Notes: a model not told the origin generated them from the sequence alone. A DNA stretch of 64,000 bases from CAWHMS01 sp963830495 (GCA_963830495.1 CAWHMS010000002.1:1178001-1242000), one strand, 5' to 3'. Shown: positions 40,606 through 49,417, numbered from the stretch's first letter. Translations and numbers: made by a program.

Positions 40606-42036
40606 ATGGCGCCGTCGAACCAGAGCGTGCCGCGCACCTTGGCGGAGAAGGTCTGGGGCTCGCACGTCGTCAGAAGCGCCGAGGGCGAGCCGGACCTCCT
40701 CTACATCGACCTTCATCTGGTCCATGAGGTCACCAGTCCGCAGGCGTACGAGGGCCTCCGGTTGAGTGGTCGCGGGGTACGACGTCCCGATCTCACCCTG
40801 GCGACCGAAGATCACAACATCCCCACGCTCGACATCGACAAGCCGATCGCGGATCCGGTGTCGCGGGCCCAGGTCGAAGCGCTGCGGGCCAACTGTGCGG
40901 AGTTCGGCATCAGGCTGCACTCTCTCGGCGACGTCGAGCAGGGCATCGTGCACGTCGTCGGACCGCAGCTCGGGCTCACCCAGCCAGGCATGACGGTCGT
41001 GTGCGGCGATTCCCACACCTCCACCCATGGCGCCTTCGGGGCGCTCGCCTTCGGCATCGGCACCAGCGAGGTAGAGCACGTGCTCGCCACCCAGACGTTG
41101 CCGCAGGCCCGCCCCAGGACCATGGCGGTGACCGTCGACGGGACCTTCCCCGACGGCGTCACCGCCAAGGACCTGGCGCTCGCTCTCATCGCCGAGGTCG
41201 GCACCGGCGGCGGCCAGGGCTACGTCGTGGAGTATCGCGGTGCCGCGATCAGGGCACTGTCCATGGAGGCACGGATGACCCTGTGCAACATGAGCATCGA
41301 GTGGGGAGCAAAGGCCGGACTGGTGGCGCCGGACGAGACCACCTTCGACTACCTCGCCGGGCGTCCGCACGCTCCCCGGGGGGCTGAATGGGAGGCGGCC
41401 GTCCGGCACTGGCGCGGCTTGTGCACGGACGACAGCGCGGTGTTCGACCATGAGGTCGTCATCGACGCGGCCACGCTGGCGCCGTACGTCACGTGGGGAA
41501 CCAACCCGGGGCAGGGAGTGCCGCTCGATGCCGCCGTGCCTGACCCAGCAGCCCTGGACGACGAAGACGCGCGGGCCGCTGCCGAACGAGCGCTGGACTA
41601 CATGGCCCTGGCTGCGGGGACGCCTATGCGCGACATTGCGGTCGACACCGTGTTCGTGGGGTCGTGCACGAACGGCCGGATCGAGGATCTGCGCGCCGCC
41701 GCGGCTGTGATCGAGGGCCACCGAGTGGCGGACGATGTTCGGATGCTCGTCGTACCCGGCTCCGCACGGGTGCGACTGCAAGCCGAGCAGGAGGGGCTGG
41801 ACGTCGTCTTCAAAGACGCGGGTGCGGAGTGGCGCGGTGCCGGCTGCTCGATGTGTCTGGGCATGAACCCCGACCAGCTCTCACCCGGCGAGCGGAGTGC
41901 CTCGACGTCCAATCGCAACTTCGAAGGGCGGCAGGGGAAGGGCGGCCGGACTCATCTGGTGTCGCCACTGGTCGCTGCCGCCACCGCCGTCGCCGGACAC
42001 CTGGCCTCTCCGGCTGACCTGGCGCCGAGAGGCTGA
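40606..42036 (+). CDS. leuC: 3-isopropylmalate dehydratase large subunit
   Basis: A 476-residue aconitase-family subunit that isomerises 2- to 3-isopropylmalate. The 4Fe-4S ligands are in VFVGSCTNGRIEDL and AGCSMCLGMNPDQL. Other typical blocks are LIYIDLHLVHEVTSPQAYEGLR-like text near residue 28 (LLYIDLHLVHEVTSPQAYEG), CGDSHTSTHGAFGALAFGIGTSEVEHVLATQ and RNFEGRQG near the end. It can also process citramalate in the CimA route. It starts at ATG 40606 and is followed five bases after its stop by leuD. Confidence 0.96.
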   Translation: MAPSNQSVPRTLAEKVWGSHVVRSAEGEPDLLYIDLHLVHEVTSPQAYEGLRLSGRGVRRPDLTLATEDHNIPTLDIDKPIADPVSRAQVEALRANCAEFGIRLHSLGDVEQGIVHVVGPQLGLTQPGMTVVCGDSHTSTHGAFGALAFGIGTSEVEHVLATQTLPQARPRTMAVTVDGTFPDGVTAKDLALALIAEVGTGGGQGYVVEYRGAAIRALSMEARMTLCNMSIEWGAKAGLVAPDETTFDYLAGRPHAPRGAEWEAAVRHWRGLCTDDSAVFDHEVVIDAATLAPYVTWGTNPGQGVPLDAAVPDPAALDDEDARAAAERALDYMALAAGTPMRDIAVDTVFVGSCTNGRIEDLRAAAAVIEGHRVADDVRMLVVPGSARVRLQAEQEGLDVVFKDAGAEWRGAGCSMCLGMNPDQLSPGERSASTSNRNFEGRQGKGGRTHLVSPLVAAATAVAGHLASPADLAPRG

Positions 42037-42041
42037 GGCAG

Positions 42042-42632
42042 ATGGACAGATTCACCGTGCACACGGGCACCGCGCTGCCGTTGCGGCGGGGCAACGTGGA
42101 CACCGACCAGATCATCCCGGCCGTCTATCTCAAGCGAATCAGCAGGACCGGTTTCGAGGACGGCCTTTTTGCGGCCTGGCGCAAGGATCCGGAGTTCGTC
42201 CTCAACCGGCCCGAGCACGAGGGCGCCAGCGTGCTGGTGACTGGTCCGGACTTCGGCACCGGCTCGTCGCGCGAGCATGCGGTGTGGGCGCTGCTCGACC
42301 ATGGGTTCAGGGTGGTGCTCGGCGCACGTTTCGGGGACATCTTCCGCGGTAACGCGGGCAAGTCGGGGCTGCTCGTCGGAGTCGTGGACGAAGCCGACGT
42401 CGAGTCTCTGTGGCGAGTTGTCGAAGCCGATCCGGCGACGCCGGTGACGGTCGACCTGGAGCAGCGGACCGTGGTGTGCGGCGATGTGCGCACGACGTTC
42501 GACATCGACGATTACACCCGCTGGCGCCTTCTCGAGGGCTATGACGACATCAGCATCACGCTGGCGTCGGAGGCCGAGATCTCAACGTACGAAGGGAATC
42601 GGCTGCCCTTCATGCCGACAACGCTGAGCTGA
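42042..42632 (+). CDS. leuD: 3-isopropylmalate dehydratase small subunit
   Basis: A 196-residue swivelling-domain subunit partnering LeuC. Motifs: NVDTDQIIPAVYLKRISRTGFEDGLFAAWR near the N-terminus, and the substrate-binding FGTGSSREHAVWALLDHGFRVVLGARFGDIFRGNAGKSGLL. Length is standard. It is tightly linked to leuC (five-base gap) and is followed by 178 bases before the HU gene, which holds two small inverted repeats (CCTTG/CAAGG at about 42692-42705 and CGCAC/GTGCG near 42724). Confidence 0.96.
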   Translation: MDRFTVHTGTALPLRRGNVDTDQIIPAVYLKRISRTGFEDGLFAAWRKDPEFVLNRPEHEGASVLVTGPDFGTGSSREHAVWALLDHGFRVVLGARFGDIFRGNAGKSGLLVGVVDEADVESLWRVVEADPATPVTVDLEQRTVVCGDVRTTFDIDDYTRWRLLEGYDDISITLASEAEISTYEGNRLPFMPTTLS

Positions 42633-42810
42633 CACCGGGTCGCTCGTGGCGGTCAGTTCCGCGGCCCGGGCATCTCGGTTGGCGCGAAAATCCTTGCAAA
42701 CAAGGGACAATCGCTAGGTGTGTCGCACCATCGTGCGGTTCTATGGTGCTTAGCGTTGTGACCAAGTCGAGCATGGGCTCGACCGGAACGAGTTCACGAA
42801 AGGGAAGTCT

Positions 42811-43449
42811 GTGAACAAGAGTCAACTCATCGATGCCCTGTCGACCCACTACGAGGGGAACAAGAAGCAGGCCGCGCACGCCCTCGAGTCGGTGCTCGAC
42901 ACGATCACCCGCGAGGTGGCTAAGGGGGAGAAGGTCGCCATCACCGGCTTCGGTGCCTTCGAGAAGGTCGTTCGCCCGTCCCGGATGGTGCGCAACCCGC
43001 AGACCGGCGAGCGGAAGCGCGCGAAGAAGACGGCCGTGCCGAAGTTCCGTCCCGGCGCAGATCTGAAGAACGTGGTGTCGGGGGCCAAGAAGGCGCCCAG
43101 GGTGGCCACGACGGCGGTCGCAAAGACGGCGGCAGCCACCAGGGCGAAGACGGCCAAGAAGGCAGCGGCGAAGAAGTCGACGGCAGCCAAGAGCACCGCC
43201 AAGAAGGCCCCAGCCAAGAAGACGTCGACGGCGAAGAAGTCACCCGCGAAGAAGACGACGACGGCCAAGAAGTCGACGGCCAAGAAGACGTCGACAGCGA
43301 GGAAGTCGCCGGCCAAGAAGACATCGGCAGCGAAGAAGACCACCGCCAAGAAGGCTCCGGCCAAGAAGTCGACGGCCAAGAAGACCACCGCCAAGAGGGC
43401 TCCGGCCAAGAAGTCGACCGCGAAGAAGGCTCCCGCCAAGAAGCGCTGA
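42811..43449 (+). CDS. HU-family DNA-binding protein with lysine-rich tail (HupB-like)
   Basis: A 212-residue nucleoid protein. Residues 1-90 are a classic HU fold: NKSQLIDALSTHYEGNKKQA, VAITGFGAFEKV, and the DNA-binding arm RKRAKKTAVPKFRPGADL. The remaining 120 residues are a histone-H1-like tail of KKSTAKK/APAKK repeats that binds DNA nonspecifically, as in mycobacterial HupB. The repeats are codon-varied, not simple DNA repeats. GTG start at 42811 with AAAGGGAAG upstream. A strong terminator follows. Confidence 0.95.
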   Translation: MNKSQLIDALSTHYEGNKKQAAHALESVLDTITREVAKGEKVAITGFGAFEKVVRPSRMVRNPQTGERKRAKKTAVPKFRPGADLKNVVSGAKKAPRVATTAVAKTAAATRAKTAKKAAAKKSTAAKSTAKKAPAKKTSTAKKSPAKKTTTAKKSTAKKTSTARKSPAKKTSAAKKTTAKKAPAKKSTAKKTTAKRAPAKKSTAKKAPAKKR

Positions 43450-43465
43450 ACCACCCACACACGCT

Positions 43466-43516
43466 CGAAGGGTTCGAGTCTGAGCCGGTGCTGCCGGCCC
43501 AGGCTCGGGCCCTTCG
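43466..43516 (+). terminator. terminator hairpin after HU
   Basis: Stem CGAAGGG-CGAG (43466-43478) with CTCG-CCCTTCG (43504-43516), enclosing a second GC-rich stem (GAGCC/GGCTC). It lies between the convergent HU and OB-fold genes. No T-tract. Confidence 0.6.
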
Positions 43517-43537
43517 TCCACGAGGGGACGACGGGTG

Positions 43538-43741
43538 CTACTGGGGGTCGGGCAGTGTCACGATCGTGATGGCCTCGATGTCACCTGATTCCGAGAGCCT
43601 CAGCCGGACTCGCTGTCCGGGTCGGAGGAACCTCAGCCCGCTGCTGGAGAACGCCTTCGCCGAGAACGGGAGAGCGCTCCCGTCATCGCGCACGACGGTG
43701 CCGGAGCCGTCGTCATCGAAGGTGAACACGGTCGCCTGCAC
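43538..43741 (-). CDS. small OB-fold (cold-shock-like) protein
   Basis: A 67-residue all-beta protein, MQATVFTFDDDGSGTVVRDD at the start, then LPFSAKAFSSSGLRFLRPGQRVRLRLSE. The layout matches a cold-shock-type OB fold lacking the RNP aromatic motifs, a small family conserved in actinobacteria. The GTG start at 43741 lies four bases after the CofC-like stop, so the two are cotranscribed. Function unknown; nucleic-acid binding is only a fold-based suggestion. Confidence 0.65.
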   Translation of the reverse strand: MQATVFTFDDDGSGTVVRDDGSALPFSAKAFSSSGLRFLRPGQRVRLRLSESGDIEAITIVTLPDPQ

Positions 43742-43745
43742 GAGA

Positions 43746-44402
43746 TCACGCTAACCGGCGATCGACCGAAGCAGCCAGCACGGCCGCCGTATGGCGACCG
43801 ACTCCCAGCTCGCGCGCGATCAGCAGGTCGTGCTCGGTGTCGACGTCGCGGCGCAGCCGCTCGAGTCCCACACCGAGAACCTCGTGGGCACCGCTCACGA
43901 CGTGCCGGCGGCGTGAACCGGGACCGAAGGCGGGATCAAGACGCACGCCCGGCGCCGCCGCCAGCAGCGTCGTGCCGTCGCCGTGGCTGTCCGGGACGAA
44001 CCAGCGATCGCCATGGCGAAGCGTCCAGACCAGATCCACGTCCCGCGGGCGCAGTGATGGAAGGTCCGCAGACATGGCCAGAACCGTGGTGTCCGGTTGT
44101 GCTGCCTGTGCCATCTCGGCGGCGTAGGTGAGAGCGGCGTTGAGCCCTGCGTTCGGCTGGTCGGGGACGACGTCCGCGCCCAGAGCCTCGAGCTCTCGTC
44201 CGACCTCGTCGTCCGTGACCACGAGCACTCGACGTACGACGGAGGCCTCGACGGCAGCCGTCACCGCGTCTCGCGCAAACGCCAGCGCCAGCTCACGACG
44301 GGCGTGTTCACCCAGCCCGGAGAGCCGGCTCTTGGCGATCGAGGTCTGCTTCACGGGCAGCACCACGGTGCAGGGACGGGTGGTCAGTGGCATCACGCTC
44401 AT
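43746..44402 (-). CDS. cofC: 2-phospho-L-lactate guanylyltransferase (CofC-like)
   Basis: A 218-residue nucleotidyltransferase of coenzyme F420 synthesis that activates phospholactate or phosphoenolpyruvate with GTP. Family signatures: VVLPVKQTSIAKSRLSGLGEHARRELALAFARD, VLVVTDDEVGRELEALGADVVPD, NAGLNAALTYAA, the metal Asp in LAMSADLPSLRPRDVD and FVPDSHGDGTTLLAAAPG. Two ATG starts are possible (44402 and 44393). It is divergent from the plsC-like gene; the F420-type protein at 7388 is a possible user. Confidence 0.88.
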   Translation of the reverse strand: MSVMPLTTRPCTVVLPVKQTSIAKSRLSGLGEHARRELALAFARDAVTAAVEASVVRRVLVVTDDEVGRELEALGADVVPDQPNAGLNAALTYAAEMAQAAQPDTTVLAMSADLPSLRPRDVDLVWTLRHGDRWFVPDSHGDGTTLLAAAPGVRLDPAFGPGSRRRHVVSGAHEVLGVGLERLRRDVDTEHDLLIARELGVGRHTAAVLAASVDRRLA

Positions 44403-44490
44403 ATCCTCGCACCTGCTCGACACGTGTCCGTGGGGTGGACGACACTGTGACCCTGCTGGGGACTCACGCGGCCGAAGGAGAGGAGCTCGG

Positions 44491-45282
44491 GTGGTCAAGC
44501 AACGACGGGGCTGGGCACTCGCCTTCTGTGTGCTCGTGTTGCGCAGGCCGTTGATGCTGCTGACCAAACGAGACTGGAGAGGTGTCGAGCACCTGCCGCG
44601 CACGGGTGGCTGCGTCGTGGCGACCAACCACGTGTCCGAGTTCGATCCGGTGCCGTTCGCGCACTTCATCTACGACAACGGTCGACTGCCCCGCTTCCTC
44701 GGCAAGGCCGAGGTGTTCAAGGTCCCCGTCGTCGGGCGCATCATCCACAGCGCCGGGCAGATTCCCGTCTATCGCAAGACGACCGATGCCGCGAAGGCGT
44801 TCTCTGCGGCGGTGGCGGCGGTGCAGAAGGGCGAGTGCGTCGTCGTGTACCCCGAAGGCACCTTGACGCGTGACCCGGATCTCTGGCCGATGGTCGGCAA
44901 GACCGGAGCGGCCCGCATCGCACTGACGACGGGCTGCCCGTGATCCCGGTGGCGCAGTGGGGGCCCCAGGAGATCCTCGCTCCGTATGCACGCCGACCGC
45001 AGGCTCTTCCCCCGCAAGGTGATGCGCATGTACGCCGGCCCGCCGGTGGATCTGAGCGACCTGGCCGAGCAACCGCAGACCCCCGCGGTACTGCGAGACG
45101 CGACTGCGCGCATCATGGCTGCCGTGACCACACTGCTCGAGGAGGTGCGTGGAGAAGCGGCACCGCTCCATCGCTACGACCCGAGGCAGCACGGAGTCGC
45201 CGACATCGGCAACCCGCACGATCCGCGCAACCGTTACACCCCGAAGCCGGCTCCGACGCCCAAGGAGGGTGAGTCCGCGTGA
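44491..45282 (+). pseudogene. plsC: 1-acylglycerol-3-phosphate acyltransferase (PlsC) with two compensating frameshifts
   Basis: An acyltransferase of phosphatidic acid synthesis. The first 150 residues (44491-44943, GTG start after AAGGAGAGGAG) hold the HxxxxD motif NHVSEFDP and the VYPEGTLTRDP motif, then stop at TGA 44941. The next block (VIPVAQWGPQEILAPYARRP) continues in the -1 frame from 44940 to about 44980, and the rest (RLFPRKVMRMYAGPPVDLSDL to 45282) returns to the first frame. So one base is missing near 44939 and one extra near 44980. An intact gene would give 263-264 residues. Either two base-calling errors or a broken gene. Confidence 0.8.
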
Positions 45283-46280
45283 ACAAGGTCGCTGTGTTCG
45301 GATCCGGCTCGTGGGGCACGGCGTTCTCGCTGGTGCTCGCCGACGCTGGCAACGAGGTCATGATGTGGGCCCGCCGGGAGGAGCTCTCCGACGCGATCAA
45401 CGACAAGCGGGAGAACCTCGACTACCTCCCGGGCATCGAGCTGCCACCGTCGATCCAGGCAACCCATGACCCGGAGGCGGCGCTCGCCGACGCGTCGATC
45501 GTCGTACTCGCCGTGCCGTCACAGTCCTTGCGCGCCAACCTGGAGCACTGGGCCGAGCACGTCCCCGCCGACGCCGTGCTGATGAGCCTCATGAAGGGGG
45601 TCGAGGTCGGGACGACCCTGCGCATGAGCGAGGTGATCGAGCAGGTGGCGGGGATCGGTGCCGATCGGGTCGCGGTGCTGTCTGGACCCAACCTGGCGCG
45701 TGAGATCGCACAGCGGCAGCCGGCAGCATCGGTGATCGCGTGTGCGGACGCCGACGTGGCCGAGGCGCTGCAGGCGCGCTGTCACACGGCGGCATTCCGC
45801 CCCTACACCAACACCGACGTGGTGGGATGCGAGCTCGGCGGGGCCACCAAGAACGTCATCGCACTGGCCGTCGGCATGGCGGTCGGCCTCGGCTTCGGTG
45901 CCAACGCCACCGCATCGGTCATCACCCGCGGTCTCGCCGAGACCGCACGTCTGGGCCAGGCGTTGGGCGCCGACCCCTATACGTTCAGCGGGCTGGCCGG
46001 ACTCGGCGACCTGGTCGCGACCTGTTCGTCACCGCTCTCGCGCAACCGCACCTTCGGCGAGAAGCTCGGCCAGGGCCTCACGGTCGAGGAGATCCTGGGC
46101 TCGACGCGCCAGGTGGCCGAGGGTGTGAAGTCGTGCGAATCGATCGAGGCCCTCGCCGCCAGTCATGACGTCTACACCCCGATCGTGCACGCGGTGGCAT
46201 CCCTGATCCGAGGCGAGACCACACCTGCGCAGATGGTACAGAGCCTCATCTCGCGGGCCGCCAGGCCTGAGCGGCACTGA
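45279..46280 (+). CDS. gpsA: glycerol-3-phosphate dehydrogenase [NAD(P)+]
   Basis: A 333-residue enzyme reducing dihydroxyacetone phosphate to sn-glycerol-3-phosphate for phospholipids. The N-terminal Rossmann motif is VAVFGSGSWGTAFSLVLADAG; further motifs are LMKGVEVGTTLRMSEV, LSGPNLAREIA, the catalytic Lys in GGATKNVIALAVGMA, and GLAGLGDLVATCSSPLSRNRTFG. The GTG overlaps the plsC stop in GTGA, the usual plsC-gpsA pair; the coupling implies that the upstream frame should be read to its end, arguing for base-calling errors in plsC. Confidence 0.96.
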   Translation: MNKVAVFGSGSWGTAFSLVLADAGNEVMMWARREELSDAINDKRENLDYLPGIELPPSIQATHDPEAALADASIVVLAVPSQSLRANLEHWAEHVPADAVLMSLMKGVEVGTTLRMSEVIEQVAGIGADRVAVLSGPNLAREIAQRQPAASVIACADADVAEALQARCHTAAFRPYTNTDVVGCELGGATKNVIALAVGMAVGLGFGANATASVITRGLAETARLGQALGADPYTFSGLAGLGDLVATCSSPLSRNRTFGEKLGQGLTVEEILGSTRQVAEGVKSCESIEALAASHDVYTPIVHAVASLIRGETTPAQMVQSLISRAARPERH

Positions 46281-46312
46281 GCACCGAACAGTCACGCGCT
46301 GAGGCTGCCCGG

Positions 46313-47407
46313 TCAGGAGCGTACGACGTCCAGCGCCTGGGACAGGTCGGCCCAGAGGTCGTCGACGTCCTCGATGCCGATGCTGAGTCGCAGCAGGGAG
46401 TCCGGGATGGTCGGCGACTCCGCCTGCCAGCGGCGGCGCCGCTCGAACGTCGACTCGACGCTGCCGAGGCTCGTCGCGTGGACCCAGAGGCGCGCAGCCT
46501 GCACGACCTGGTCCGCGGCCGCGGCACCACCCGCGACCTCGATCGCCACGATGGCGCCGAAGCCCGGGTACCGGACGCGCTCGACGGCGGCATGGGTGCT
46601 CAGGCGGCGTACGAGCTCTTGAGCGCTGGCCTGGGCGCGCTCCACCCGGAGCGCGAGGGTGCGGAGGCCGCGCAACGCCAGCCAGGCCTCGAGCGTGCCG
46701 GGCAGTGCACCCGCGGTACGGCGACGCTCGTCGACGGCGCGCAGGATCTGCTCGTCGCGCGTCACGATGACGCCGAGCATCGCATCGGAGTGACCGCCGA
46801 TGAACTTCGTCGCCGAGTGCACCACGAGATCGGCACCGAGCTCGAGCGGGCGCTGGAGGATCGGTGTAGCAAACGTGTTGTCCACAGCGACGGTGACACC
46901 GGCGTCGTGGGCGGCGCTGCACAGCCGCGGCAGGTCGGCGACCTCGAGCGCCGGGTTGGTGGGTGACTCGAGCCAGAGCAGGGCGACATCGTCACCGAGC
47001 GACTCGATCACCTGTCTGGTGTCGTCCACGTCGACGAGGACGACCTTGACCAGTCCGCGCTGCTCGAGGTTCGCCAGGTGCGTCAGCGTGCCTTGATAAC
47101 AGTGCCGAGGAGCGACGACAGTCTCGCCAAGCGCGACCAGATCGAGCACCGTCGAGACGGCCGCCATGCCAGAGGCGAAGCTCAGCGCCGTACCGCCCTC
47201 GAGCGCACCGACGGCGTCCTCGAAAGCCAGCCAGGTCTGGTTGCCGTAACGGCCGTACTCCGTCTCACCACCCGCGACGTAGGTCGAGGCCATCACCAAA
47301 GGGGTGTTGAAGGGTTGGTCGGGCGTCGTCTCCGGGCGGCCCGCGTGCACCGCTACAGTCGCCGGACTCTGTCGTGTCGTGCCGTCATGTGCTGCCACGT
47401 CGGCCAT
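46313..47407 (-). CDS. Cys/Met-metabolism PLP enzyme (cystathionine gamma-lyase/synthase family)
   Basis: A 364-residue PLP enzyme of the transsulfuration family. The PLP lysine lies in DLVVHSATKFIGGHSDAMLG (about residue 200), with the phosphate loop LSFASGMAAVSTVLDL and the conserved YGRYGNQTW block. The sequence does not by itself decide between lyase, gamma-synthase and related activities. It is slightly shorter than typical (380-400). The ATG at 47407 is 25 bases from the divergent ddl gene. Confidence 0.85.
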   Translation of the reverse strand: MADVAAHDGTTRQSPATVAVHAGRPETTPDQPFNTPLVMASTYVAGGETEYGRYGNQTWLAFEDAVGALEGGTALSFASGMAAVSTVLDLVALGETVVAPRHCYQGTLTHLANLEQRGLVKVVLVDVDDTRQVIESLGDDVALLWLESPTNPALEVADLPRLCSAAHDAGVTVAVDNTFATPILQRPLELGADLVVHSATKFIGGHSDAMLGVIVTRDEQILRAVDERRRTAGALPGTLEAWLALRGLRTLALRVERAQASAQELVRRLSTHAAVERVRYPGFGAIVAIEVAGGAAAADQVVQAARLWVHATSLGSVESTFERRRRWQAESPTIPDSLLRLSIGIEDVDDLWADLSQALDVVRS

Positions 47408-47432
47408 TGTGCTGCAGATAGGCTCGGCGCCG

Positions 47433-48548
47433 ATGACTGGATCCCGCAAACCCACCGTCGCCGTCGTCTTCGGTGGTCGGTCGAGCGAGCACGCCGTGTC
47501 GTGTGCGACCGCCGCAAGCGTGTTGGCCGCGATCGATCGCGACGCGTACGAAGTCGTCCCGATCGGCATCAGCCTCGACGGCAGGTGGGTGCTGGAGTCC
47601 GCCGAACCCGAACGGCTCGCGCTGACGGCCGGTCATGTGCCCGAGGTCGACAGAACCGCCAGCCCGGTGCGGGTGACCAACGATCCCGCCCGACCCGAGC
47701 TCGTCGTGGCCGAGCCGGGTGAACCACCACGAGAGCTGGGCCAGGTCGACGTGGTCTTCCCGCTCCTCCACGGCCCGTGGGGTGAGGACGGCACGATCCA
47801 GGGGCTCTTCGAGATGGCGGGGGTCAGGTACGTCGGATCCGGCGTCCTGGCCTCTGCGGTCGGGATGGACAAGGCCTACATGAAGATCGTGCTGGCCGCG
47901 TCCGGTCTGCCGGTGGCGCCGTACGTCGTCGTGCGGCCGCGGGAGTGGGAGCTCGACCCGAGCGCGGTGCGCGAGTCGGTCGAGGCGCTCGACTACCCGG
48001 TCTTCGTCAAGCCCGCCCGCGGCGGGTCGAGCCTGGGCATCACCAAGGTGCACGAGCGCGACGATCTGGACGCCGCCATCGAGCACGCCCGCGAGTTCGA
48101 CCCGAAGGTGCTGGTCGAGACGTCGGCAGAGGATGCGCGCGAGGTCGAGTGCGGCGTGCTGCAGCGGCTCGACGGTGGTGCCGATGCGAGTGCCGTCGCG
48201 GAGATCACCGGGTACGGCGAGCACGAGTTCTACGACTTCGCCGCCAAATACCTCAGCGAGGAGGGCGTGACGCTGGAGGTGCCTGCGAACCTTCCGGTGG
48301 GGGTTGCCGACGAGGTCCGTCGGCTGGCGGTGCTCGCGTTCCAGATGTTGGACTGCGAAGGGTTGGCGCGGGTCGACTTCTTCCTCGACCGCGCTGGTCG
48401 GCTCACTGTCAACGAGATCAACACGATGCCCGGCTTCACCCCGGCCTCGATGTACCCACGGATGTGGGCCGAGTCAGGCGTGAGCTATCCCGAGCTGGTC
48501 GACCGCCTGCTGCAGCTGGCGCTGAGCCGCGGCACGGGTCTGCGCTGA
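47433..48548 (+). CDS. ddl: D-alanine--D-alanine ligase
   Basis: A 371-residue ATP-grasp ligase that forms the peptidoglycan dipeptide. Motifs: VAVVFGGRSSEHAVSCATAASV, FPLLHGPWGEDGTIQGLFEMAGVRYVGSGVLASAVGMDK, the ATP-binding YPVFVKPARGGSSLGITKV, and the metal site RVDFFLDRAGRLTVNEINTMPGFTPASMYP. A DdlA-type length and a HGPWGEDG loop are normal for actinobacteria. ATG 47433 fits the N-terminal VVFGG position; the frame is open upstream without a better start. Confidence 0.96.
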   Translation: MTGSRKPTVAVVFGGRSSEHAVSCATAASVLAAIDRDAYEVVPIGISLDGRWVLESAEPERLALTAGHVPEVDRTASPVRVTNDPARPELVVAEPGEPPRELGQVDVVFPLLHGPWGEDGTIQGLFEMAGVRYVGSGVLASAVGMDKAYMKIVLAASGLPVAPYVVVRPREWELDPSAVRESVEALDYPVFVKPARGGSSLGITKVHERDDLDAAIEHAREFDPKVLVETSAEDAREVECGVLQRLDGGADASAVAEITGYGEHEFYDFAAKYLSEEGVTLEVPANLPVGVADEVRRLAVLAFQMLDCEGLARVDFFLDRAGRLTVNEINTMPGFTPASMYPRMWAESGVSYPELVDRLLQLALSRGTGLR

Positions 48549-48601
48549 CGGCGACGCGGGCTCGCGCATCTGCCGGTAGTGGCCACCCGCCGTTCCGTAG
48601 G

Positions 48602-49099
48602 TCACACGCAGGGCGAGATCTCCTGCGTCGCCTGCTGGATCGGGGCCGCCAGGTCGGGCAGGGCGTTGGCCTCAGGGGCGTAGGCGGCCGGCACCCTGAC
48701 CTCGACGTACGTCGATCGCCCGATCGAGGTGAAGACGACGCCCTCGGTGTCCTCGGCGACGAACCAGCCGACGTCGTTGACCACGAAGCACTCCGAGTCC
48801 GGACGCAGCCCGGCAGGTCGCTCGACGCCACACCGCAGCACGATCGCCGGGTCGCCCCAGGCACCCGCGGCGGCCTCGTCCGGAGACACCTCGCGCCGCT
48901 CCTCGTCCGCCACCCTCTCGGGCAGTGCCGCGACCAGGGTCGAACACTGGTCGGCGGCCCGGCCCGCGGGGGAAGGCGCGGTCACCTCGACCGGGTCTTC
49001 GCCACACCCGGCCAGCAGCCCGACAGGGACCGCGACCATCAGGGCGGCGAGGCCGGCGACGCGGCAGCCTGCCCCGCGAATTGCGGGGAGAAGGCTCAC
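48602..49099 (-). CDS. DUF3515-type lipoprotein
   Basis: A 165-residue secreted protein matching DUF3515. From GTG 49099 it begins MSLLPAIRGAGCRVAGLAAL, with a hydrophobic core and lipobox LLAGC (Cys near residue 32), then a mature domain with paired Cys (ADQCSTLVAALP, VLRCGVERP, SECFVVND) and EISPC at the end. The GGAG Shine-Dalgarno six bases before the GTG supports this start; a longer frame to 49195 would run into the next gene. Notably, a REPIN-like palindrome encodes residues about 4-10. It sits between ddl and the Lrp-like gene. Confidence 0.75.
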   Translation of the reverse strand: MSLLPAIRGAGCRVAGLAALMVAVPVGLLAGCGEDPVEVTAPSPAGRAADQCSTLVAALPERVADEERREVSPDEAAAGAWGDPAIVLRCGVERPAGLRPDSECFVVNDVGWFVAEDTEGVVFTSIGRSTYVEVRVPAAYAPEANALPDLAAPIQQATQEISPCV

Positions 49100-49145
49100 C
49101 CGAGACTCCGAAAGCGGAACGTCTTCCCGCAAATGCGGGAGAAGT
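49072..49145. repeat. REPIN-like bipartite palindromic element, copy 2
   Basis: Left palindrome core CCCCGCGAATTGCGGGG (49072-49088) and right palindrome core TTCCCGCAAATGCGGGAG (49124-49141), inverted to each other with about 34 bases between. Architecture and sequence match 11250-11327. The left part lies inside the 5' end of the DUF3515 gene, and the spacer holds its ribosome binding site. Confidence 0.7.
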
Positions 49146-49151
49146 GAGAGC

Positions 49152-49388
49152 TCAGATGTGCACCACGGGGCAGGTGAGGGTGCGGGTGATGCCATCGAGG
49201 GTCTGCACCCTGGCGACCACGAGCTTGCCCAGCTCGTCGACGTTGCGGGCTTCGGCGCGCACGATCACGTCGTACGGTCCAGTCACGTCCTCGGCGACCG
49301 TGACGCCCTTGACCTGGGCGACCGCGCGGGCCACCTCTGCTGCCTTGCCGACCTCGGTCTGGATGAGGATGTAAGCCTGAACCACCAC
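49152..49388 (-). CDS. stand-alone Lrp/AsnC ligand-binding (RAM) domain protein
   Basis: A 78-residue protein consisting only of the Lrp/AsnC effector-binding domain: VVQAYILIQTEVGKAAEVARAVAQ, VAEDVTGPYDVIVRAEARNVDELGKL and a final VQTLDGITRTLTCPVVHI. It lacks a DNA-binding HTH. Such stand-alone RAM proteins oligomerise and may bind amino acids or modulate full-length Lrp proteins. The ATG at 49388 is close to the divergent thiL region, separated by a perfect 16-base palindrome. Confidence 0.85.
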   Translation of the reverse strand: MVVQAYILIQTEVGKAAEVARAVAQVKGVTVAEDVTGPYDVIVRAEARNVDELGKLVVARVQTLDGITRTLTCPVVHI

Positions 49389-49417
49389 TGGAGGACCTCC
49401 GCGTCAGTGTCGTGTCG

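Noticed and set aside
42692..42747. Small inverted repeats upstream of HU as operators
   Set aside because: Stems of five bases are expected by chance at this GC content; no promoter pair fits them well.
43120..43449. Tandem DNA repeat or separate genes on the minus strand in the HU tail
   Set aside because: Codon-varied Lys/Ala/Pro repeats of a histone-like tail; minus-strand frames are shadows of biased composition.
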